Assembly: GCA_023380615.1 (NCBI GenBank)
Contig: JAMCRO010000032.1
Span: 1 to 36,130 of the forward strand
DNA length: 36,130 nucleotides
From: Candidatus Parvarchaeota archaeon
GTDB lineage: Archaea; Nanobdellota; Nanobdellia; Parvarchaeales; Parvarchaeaceae
Direction: 5' to 3'
Of the stretch, positions 32,652 to 36,130 are shown piece after piece. The stretch's first letter is position 1. Each line of letters begins with the position of its first letter. A program made the translations under genes and the position numbers. The notes under the pieces were generated by a model, which did no database searches, had not been told where the DNA came from, and saw nothing but the letters and a program-made list of their open reading frames with translations.

Positions 32652-32921
32652 TCAGAAATCTGGCGCTCTGCTTACCTCTGATATGCTCAGGCTTGCAGCT
32701 GTAAACGAAGAAAAGGCCTCCTCAATCTTTGAAGTTCCCTGCTCTTCATCGGCTACAAGAGTTATCATTATGACTGTTAATCCAAATGCCAGAGGCTGCA
32801 CTTCCATTTTGTATATCGAACCATATTTTGAAAGAAATGACTTTATTTTTTCCGAGGTATCATCTAAATCAGAAGAGGTATCTTTCGGAAGCGCCTTTAT
32901 CTTTATTACTACTTTTCCCAT
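32652..32921 (-). CDS. translation elongation factor 1-beta (aEF-1-beta)
   Basis: An 89-residue protein from the ATG at 32921: MGKVVIKIKALPKDTSSDLDDTSEKIKSFLSKYGSIYKMEVQPLAFGLTVIMITLVADEEQGTSKIEEAFSSF. This is the EF1-beta guanine-exchange fold, which reloads aEF-1-alpha with GTP. The track start (TTG at 32936) would overlap the upstream zinc-ribbon gene; the ATG lies 1 nt after that gene's TAA and matches family N-termini better. The two genes are adjacent in many archaea. Confidence 0.9.
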   Translation of the reverse strand: MGKVVIKIKALPKDTSSDLDDTSEKIKSFLSKYGSIYKMEVQPLAFGLTVIMITLVADEEQGTSKIEEAFSSFTAASLSISEVSRAPDF

Positions 32922-32922
32922 A

Positions 32923-33108
32923 TTAAGGCCCCACAAAACCGCATACCTTGCAGGTGTAATTGACTCCTCTTCCCCTGCATTTTCCGCACCTTGAAATCTT
33001 AGTACCGCAGTTAGGGCAGTTGAATACCACTGAATCGTCGATTATCGATATGTCTCTTTCACAGGATATACAGAAATTCTTTTCTGTTTCAACCAGCTCT
33101 TCTGCCAT
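32923..33108 (-). CDS. small zinc-ribbon protein (DUF1610/HVO_2753-like)
   Basis: A 61-residue protein with four CxxC pairs: FCISCERDI, FNCPNCGTKI, SRCGKCRGRG and YTCKVCGFVGP. This is the tandem zinc-finger layout of the COG2888 family encoded next to aEF-1-beta in archaea. It probably binds RNA or the ribosome; function is not firmly known. It has a leaderless promoter: the TATA at 33131-33140 is centred about 27 nt upstream. Confidence 0.9.
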   Translation of the reverse strand: MAEELVETEKNFCISCERDISIIDDSVVFNCPNCGTKISRCGKCRGRGVNYTCKVCGFVGP

Positions 33109-33130
33109 TTGTTAGTTTATTATCAGATTC

Positions 33131-33140
33131 ATATTTATAT
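33131..33140. promoter_or_regulatory. near-palindromic TATA box shared by the zinc-ribbon gene and pth2
   Basis: ATATTTATAT (inside CATATTTATATG) is nearly symmetrical. Its centre is about 27 nt from the minus-strand ATG at 33108 and about 25 nt from the plus-strand ATG at 33161, the right distance for a leaderless start in both directions. Confidence 0.55.
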
Positions 33141-33160
33141 GTTTCTGTTATAGATAATAT

Positions 33161-33520
33161 ATGGAAAAAGAGATAAAACAGGTAATAATACTAAGGAAAG
33201 ACGTGAAGATGGGAAATGGAAAACTGGTAGCACAGGGATCTCATGCAAGCTTAATGAGCTTTCTTAATACTGAAAAAAGCCATCCTGAAATTGCCAGAAA
33301 ATGGTTAGCGGAAGGGGAAACAAAAATAGTATTGAAGGTAAACAAACCGGAGGAATTCGAGGAGCTGAAAAGCAAACTTAAAAGAAGCGGCATACCCTTT
33401 CAGGTTGTAAAAGACGCCGGACAGACGCAGGTTCCGCCGGGAACGGAAACAGCTATAGGCATAGGGCCTTACTATACAGATGAAATAAACAGAATAACTG
33501 CAAAGCTAAAACTTTTATGA
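33161..33520 (+). CDS. pth2: peptidyl-tRNA hydrolase, Pth2 type
   Basis: A 119-residue protein of normal archaeal Pth2 length. Motifs are QVIILRKDVKMGNGKLVAQGSHASLMSF at the start, KIVLKVNKPEEFEELKSKLKRSGIPFQVVKDAGQTQVPPGTETAIGIGP and the C-terminal YYTDEINRITAKLKLL. The Lys, His and Asp of KMGNGK, GSHAS and KDAGQTQ are the usual active-site region. It releases tRNA from prematurely dropped peptidyl-tRNA. Its stop overlaps the next ATG by ATGA. Confidence 0.96.
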   Translation: MEKEIKQVIILRKDVKMGNGKLVAQGSHASLMSFLNTEKSHPEIARKWLAEGETKIVLKVNKPEEFEELKSKLKRSGIPFQVVKDAGQTQVPPGTETAIGIGPYYTDEINRITAKLKLL

Positions 33521-33837
33521 CAAATATACTGTACATAATGCTAAATTCGATGATACAAGCAGACCCTTATGTAGCGTACTTATTCTTTGCAATGATAATA
33601 GCCGGCGTCGGAATAACCTACTTTTACAGAAAAGAAGTAGGATTTATGGTGACCATAATAATCTCTGTTATACTAGCTTACATGGACATACTTTATCCGT
33701 TTATATACATAATAACCGCAGTCTGCGCAGTACTTCTTGTGCTCTCTTTATTTGGAGGAGGGTCGATAACAAGGCCAATAAAAAACCTAGAAAGCTGGAT
33801 TTACATAAAGACCCTGCTAAAAAAACAGCAGAAGTAA
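33517..33837 (+). CDS. small membrane protein, unknown
   Basis: A 106-residue protein with about three TM helices (YVAYLFFAMIIAGVGITYFY, VGFMVTIIISVILAYMDILYPF, YIITAVCAVLLVLSLFGGG) and a basic C-terminal tail (ESWIYIKTLLKKQQK). No family recognised. It overlaps pth2 by 4 nt and is therefore coupled to it. The stop codon touches the 3' end of the convergent tRNA-Gly with no spacer. Confidence 0.65.
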   Translation: MTNILYIMLNSMIQADPYVAYLFFAMIIAGVGITYFYRKEVGFMVTIIISVILAYMDILYPFIYIITAVCAVLLVLSLFGGGSITRPIKNLESWIYIKTLLKKQQK

Positions 33838-33908
33838 TGCATCGGCCGGGATTCGAACCCGGGTCTCCACCGTGGCAGGGTAGTGTCTTACCACTGGACT
33901 ACCGATGC
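33838..33908 (-). tRNA. tRNA-Gly (GCC)
   Basis: Acceptor GCATCGG pairs with CCGATGC, discriminator is A, the T arm is CCGGG-TTCGAAT-CCCGG, and the anticodon stem CTACC/GGTGG closes loop CTGCCAC, giving anticodon GCC (Gly). It is 71 nt long, with no intron. A minus-strand TATA (AGATATATAAAAG) is centred about 27 nt upstream. Confidence 0.96.
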
Positions 33909-33914
33909 TTAATA

Positions 33915-33925
33915 CAATTTATTAA
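33915..33925 (+). promoter_or_regulatory. TATA box of the PD-(D/E)XK gene
   Basis: AATTTATTAAT is centred about 27 nt before the ATG at 33947. The tRNA-Gly promoter (minus strand, around 33928-33941) lies in the same 38-bp gap, so the two divergent promoters interlock. Confidence 0.45.
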
Positions 33926-33946
33926 TATGCCTCTTTTATATATCTT

Positions 33947-34384
33947 ATGTATTTCGGAACGGAATTTAAGAAAGAGCGCAATCAATGGAAAAAGTTCGAA
34001 AATGACACTGCCGATATATTTGAAAAATTCGATTACACGGTAGACAGAGACATAAGGTTCAAGACATACAGGTGGTTTCAGATTGATTTTATAGCGCAGG
34101 ACAAAAGCAGAAGATTTTTCGTGGACTGCAAGAACCATTCCTACATCCCTCCGGAGAAGGAGAAGGAATTTGTAAAGAACCAGCTGATTAGGGCTTACAA
34201 TTTTATGGAGAAAGAAGGAGGAAAAAAGAAAAAAGACATAATACTGTTGGTTACAAGGAACAAAACAAATTCATTGTTAATGCACAGAGACGGCAGTGAA
34301 AAGATACTTGCCGTAGATTTCTATTCGCTGCATGTCCTTCTTAAGGACATAGACATTTATGAAGACGAGCTTTACGTTTTCTGA
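33947..34384 (+). CDS. small PD-(D/E)XK-type nuclease-like protein
   Basis: A 145-residue soluble protein. The order Glu18 (KKFENDTADIFEKF), Asp47 (YRWFQIDFIAQ) and Asp60-Cys61-Lys62 (FFVDCKNHS) fits the restriction-endonuclease-like E...D...DxK core of Mrr, Holliday-resolvase and archaeal REase-like families. VKNQLIRAYNFME and KDIILLVTRNK supply the following helix and strand. It may cut DNA in repair or restriction, but no methyltransferase is nearby, so repair is more likely; this is inference. It converges on PCNA with no gap. Confidence 0.7.
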   Translation: MYFGTEFKKERNQWKKFENDTADIFEKFDYTVDRDIRFKTYRWFQIDFIAQDKSRRFFVDCKNHSYIPPEKEKEFVKNQLIRAYNFMEKEGGKKKKDIILLVTRNKTNSLLMHRDGSEKILAVDFYSLHVLLKDIDIYEDELYVF

Positions 34385-35125
34385 TTACTCAAGCCTGTTT
34401 GCAAGGATAAAAGACATCACTGCATCGGAATTTATCTCGTAATCCATCTTGAGAGGATAGTTGTTTGAAAATGACATCTTTATGGGCTTTTCTGGATCAA
34501 CTGCGTACATGAACTTTGAAAGGTAATCTATTGAATATTTTGACCTTGTCGTTGATTCTGACTTTAAATCAAATATCTCCTTGTTGTCATTTATAGATAG
34601 TTCCTGTGAAAACTCCTTTTCCTCGCTTTTTGAACTTATTATGAATCTGGGCCTGTCGACCGTAAAGTATATTGAATCATCGACTAATGAAGCCGCTTTT
34701 ACGGAATCTTTTATAAGCGAACTCAAAACAGTAACCTCTGAGGTAAATTTAAGCTGAGGCACCTTCTGTGCGGTGTAATTCTCATCAATTAAAGGAATAC
34801 CAAAATGCTGCTTATTCCTGCCGTTTATGTCTATTATCAACCGGTTCTTTGAGTCTGACATCTTTATCTTGTCTTCTTTCTTTGCAAGCCTAAGTATGCC
34901 GTTTAGATCATCCAACGAAACGGATATCTTTACAGGCTTTTCTATGTTGAAATTTGAAAAAATGGATTTTTTAGCTTCAAAAAGGACCATTGCTATGTTT
35001 GCAGGATCCATTGCCTTTATTGCAAACCCTTCCTCATTAAAGTCTATGGAAACGTCGGACATTAAACTGCCTATTGTATCCATCATCTTCTTAAAAACTT
35101 CTGCATCCTTAAATTCAGCTTCCAT
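34385..35125 (-). CDS. pcn: DNA polymerase sliding clamp PCNA
   Basis: A 246-residue clamp of normal length. MEAEFKDAEVFKKMMDTIGSLMSDVSIDFNEEGFAIKAMDPANIAMVLFEAKKSIF is the typical domain-1 start, including the MDPANIAMV motif. The second domain (FTSEVTVLSSLIKDSVKAASLVDDSIYFTVDRPRFIISSKSEEKEFSQEL) and the end (PIKMSFSNNYPLKMDYEINSDAVMSFILANRLE) with its MSFSNNYPL strand complete the fold. Homotrimeric PCNA tethers DNA polymerase, ligase and FEN1. It overlaps the OB-fold gene by 11 nt. Confidence 0.97.
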   Translation of the reverse strand: MEAEFKDAEVFKKMMDTIGSLMSDVSIDFNEEGFAIKAMDPANIAMVLFEAKKSIFSNFNIEKPVKISVSLDDLNGILRLAKKEDKIKMSDSKNRLIIDINGRNKQHFGIPLIDENYTAQKVPQLKFTSEVTVLSSLIKDSVKAASLVDDSIYFTVDRPRFIISSKSEEKEFSQELSINDNKEIFDLKSESTTRSKYSIDYLSKFMYAVDPEKPIKMSFSNNYPLKMDYEINSDAVMSFILANRLE

Positions 35126-35450
35126 CGCTACCTAATAGATTATTTCTTATTATTAAATACTTTTTATAATTGTTGTAATCATTTATATTTATCTTTTCCG
35201 CCCTATCTGCCCTAACTTCAAAAGAAGAATCTGCAGCGATGCTTCTCCCGGTAACAATAACAAGCTCTGCAGGTTCTAACTTCGCGTTTTCCTGATAATT
35301 TGGAAGACAGGTAATCCTTTGATTATCGTCTTCTACTTCAAACACGCCAGTTTTATCGTCAAATGAAATCACTTTTCCTACAAACCTGACTCTTGCATTG
35401 TCTTCATTTATAGCTCTAATTTCGGTATCCTTTATTACCTGGTTTTCCAT
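35115..35450 (-). CDS. OB-fold nucleic-acid-binding protein (RPA-like)
   Basis: A 111-residue protein whose first 90 residues have an OB-like strand pattern: ARVRFVGKVISFDDKTGVFEVEDDNQRITCLPNYQENAKLEPAELVIVTGRSIAADSSFEVRADRAEKI. This resembles small RPA/RPA3-like or RecG-like OB domains (VRFVGKV...G.FEV.D...). The C-terminal 25 residues are helical and overlap the pcn start by 11 nt. The tight linkage to PCNA suggests a replication or repair role, possibly single-strand DNA binding. Confidence 0.7.
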   Translation of the reverse strand: MENQVIKDTEIRAINEDNARVRFVGKVISFDDKTGVFEVEDDNQRITCLPNYQENAKLEPAELVIVTGRSIAADSSFEVRADRAEKININDYNNYKKYLIIRNNLLGSDGS

Positions 35451-35917
35451 TAGCTGGTAGAGTTTACCACTGTTATGTTTATGGGTATTATCTTGTAATT
35501 TACGCAGTTAAGGTAACTTGCCGACACGTTTGCAACAACGGAGTAATTTCCAGTTTTTGACGGGGAGTAAACTCCAAAGCTTGTGTATCCTCTGGTGCTA
35601 GCATTAAGCTCTGTAGCATTGGCGACTTGAACGGTGAATGGCACGTTTCCGGAAGGCTTTACAGCCAAGGCTATATTTTCAGTCACATTGCCGGTGTTGT
35701 TTATTTCTATGGTGAAAAACGTGTTCGTGTTTTCAGGTGCTTTTACACTTGTACTTGTAGCATAATTAAATCCAAGATTAATGGAACCGCAGCTTATAGT
35801 CTGAACTACAGGCGCTTTATAAGCTGGAGAAGTTTTTCCGGCTACAATAAACCCGATTAAAAGCACTATTAACAAAGCAAGCAATAAATAGTTCCTGACT
35901 CCTTTCATAGTTATCAT
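35450..35917 (-). CDS. exported beta-sandwich protein with signal anchor
   Basis: A 155-residue protein. The N-terminal helix (NYLLLALLIVLLIGFIVAG) is a signal or membrane anchor. The rest is one extracellular Ig-like (NEW3/CARDB-like) domain: TNTFFTIEINNTGNVTENIALAVKPSGNVPFTVQVAN and YTSFGVYSPSKTGNYSVVANV. Two cysteines (ISCGS, YLNCVN) may form a disulfide, and several N-x-S/T sites are present. It resembles the extracellular domain of the 322-residue protein near the window start. Its stop overlaps the OB-fold ATG (TAATG). Confidence 0.7.
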   Translation of the reverse strand: MITMKGVRNYLLLALLIVLLIGFIVAGKTSPAYKAPVVQTISCGSINLGFNYATSTSVKAPENTNTFFTIEINNTGNVTENIALAVKPSGNVPFTVQVANATELNASTRGYTSFGVYSPSKTGNYSVVANVSASYLNCVNYKIIPINITVVNSTS

Positions 35918-35952
35918 TTAATCTAGTATTGATTGTTAATAAGTGTTTCGAT

Positions 35953-36130
35953 ATGGTATACATAAAGGAATTCAAGGATGTTTATCCCCCCGCTGAAGAC
36001 AGCCTTCTTCTTTTAAGCGCGGTAAAATATGCGCATGGCAAAGTACTTGACATGTTTGCCGGCAGCGGCATAATAGGATTAAACGCTGCGGAAAAATCGG
36101 AGAAAGTTACTTTTGTGGATATAAATCCCA
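35953..36130 (+). CDS. HemK/PrmC-like SAM methyltransferase, cut by window end
   Basis: This 5' fragment (59 codons) is missing from the ORF track. It reads MVYIKEFKDVYPPAEDSLLLLSAVKYAHGKVLDMFAGSGIIGLNAAEKSEKVTFVDINP. VYPPAEDSLLL and VLDMFAGSGIIG (SAM motif I) match archaeal HemK-type N5-glutamine methyltransferases, which modify release factor aRF1. The NPPY catalytic motif would lie beyond the window. It is divergent from the exported protein at 35917, with 35 bp between the starts. Confidence 0.8.
   Translation, partial: MVYIKEFKDVYPPAEDSLLLLSAVKYAHGKVLDMFAGSGIIGLNAAEKSEKVTFVDINP

Noticed and set aside
32922-32936. TTG start for aEF-1-beta given by the ORF track
   Set aside because: It overlaps the zinc-ribbon gene; the ATG at 32921 follows that gene's stop by 1 nt and gives the conserved MGKVV start.
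33837-34043. ORF of 68 codons beginning MHRPGFEPGSPPWQGS
   Set aside because: This is the antisense reading of tRNA-Gly, a well-known false ORF; likewise 27754-27939 reads through tRNA-Val.
1-36130. CRISPR arrays, insertion sequences, integrase genes or att sites
   Set aside because: No regularly spaced repeat, transposase or integrase-like protein and no duplicated tRNA 3' end was seen.

Overview
The window is AT-rich archaeal chromosome. It encodes L21e, L40e, RNA polymerase subunit F, TFE-alpha, PCNA, aEF-1-beta, Pth2, Cbf5, an AglB-type oligosaccharyltransferase, cupin-type phosphoglucose isomerase, DUF763 and DUF655, all archaeal hallmarks. Extreme compaction, short intergenic gaps, many leaderless TATA promoters and a DUF2341-type surface protein suggest a small-genome DPANN archaeon of the Micrarchaeota/Parvarchaeota (ARMAN) kind. 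That placement is an inference from gene style, not a phylogeny. There is no CRISPR array, insertion sequence, rRNA or obvious mobile element.

Layout. 1-5.3 kb: a large DUF2341/Ig-like surface protein (cut by the window edge and absent from the ORF track), an exported beta-sandwich/multi-TM protein, a HIT protein, an HExxE-containing unknown and a pilin-like anchored protein. 5.3-9.7 kb: DHA2-type MFS exporter, DUF763, a 4-TM protein and a CtlX-like amidinohydrolase. 9.8-12.7 kb: the rpl21e-rpoF-DUF655 operon ending directly in an intron-containing tRNA-Trp, then tRNA-Leu, a CPA2 antiporter and tRNA-Pro. 12.7-20 kb (minus strand): cbf5, cytidylate kinase, aglB, pgi and a Wzx-like flippase, a likely N-glycosylation block. 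20-26.7 kb: small membrane protein, Ygr210-like GTPase, RsmA, M50 protease, PAC2 protein, degenerate Nudix, Cys-rich exported protein, TFE, a second M50 protease and L40e. 26.8-36.1 kb: an Rpp30-like protein, CcdC-like protein, tRNA-Val, SerRS, a metallophosphoesterase split by an in-frame amber codon, a DHH phosphoesterase, aEF-1-beta with its zinc-ribbon partner, Pth2, tRNA-Gly, a PD-(D/E)XK protein, PCNA, an OB-fold protein, an exported protein and a HemK-like methyltransferase running off the end.

Main discovery. The cbf5 gene appears as two ORFs in the same frame separated by a TGA. Removing exactly 12 nt restores the catalytic motif SGTLDP, with Asp85 split across the junction. Those 12 nt sit in a bulge-helix-bulge-like fold: outer helix GGGA/UCCC, 4-bp helix CUUU/GAAG, 3-nt bulges AGA and AAA. 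Standard cuts after the second bulge nucleotide excise precisely the 12 nt. The tRNA-Trp intron 3.5 kb away has the same splice-site context (AG^ at the 5' site, GAAGAA^A at the 3' site). So an essential pseudouridine synthase mRNA seems to depend on the tRNA-splicing endonuclease through an extraordinarily small intron.

Secondary points are a tRNA-Leu with the archaeally unusual anticodon AAG, the amber codon inside an otherwise continuous metallophosphoesterase, convergent gene pairs whose stop codons abut with no gap, and palindromic TATA boxes between divergent genes.
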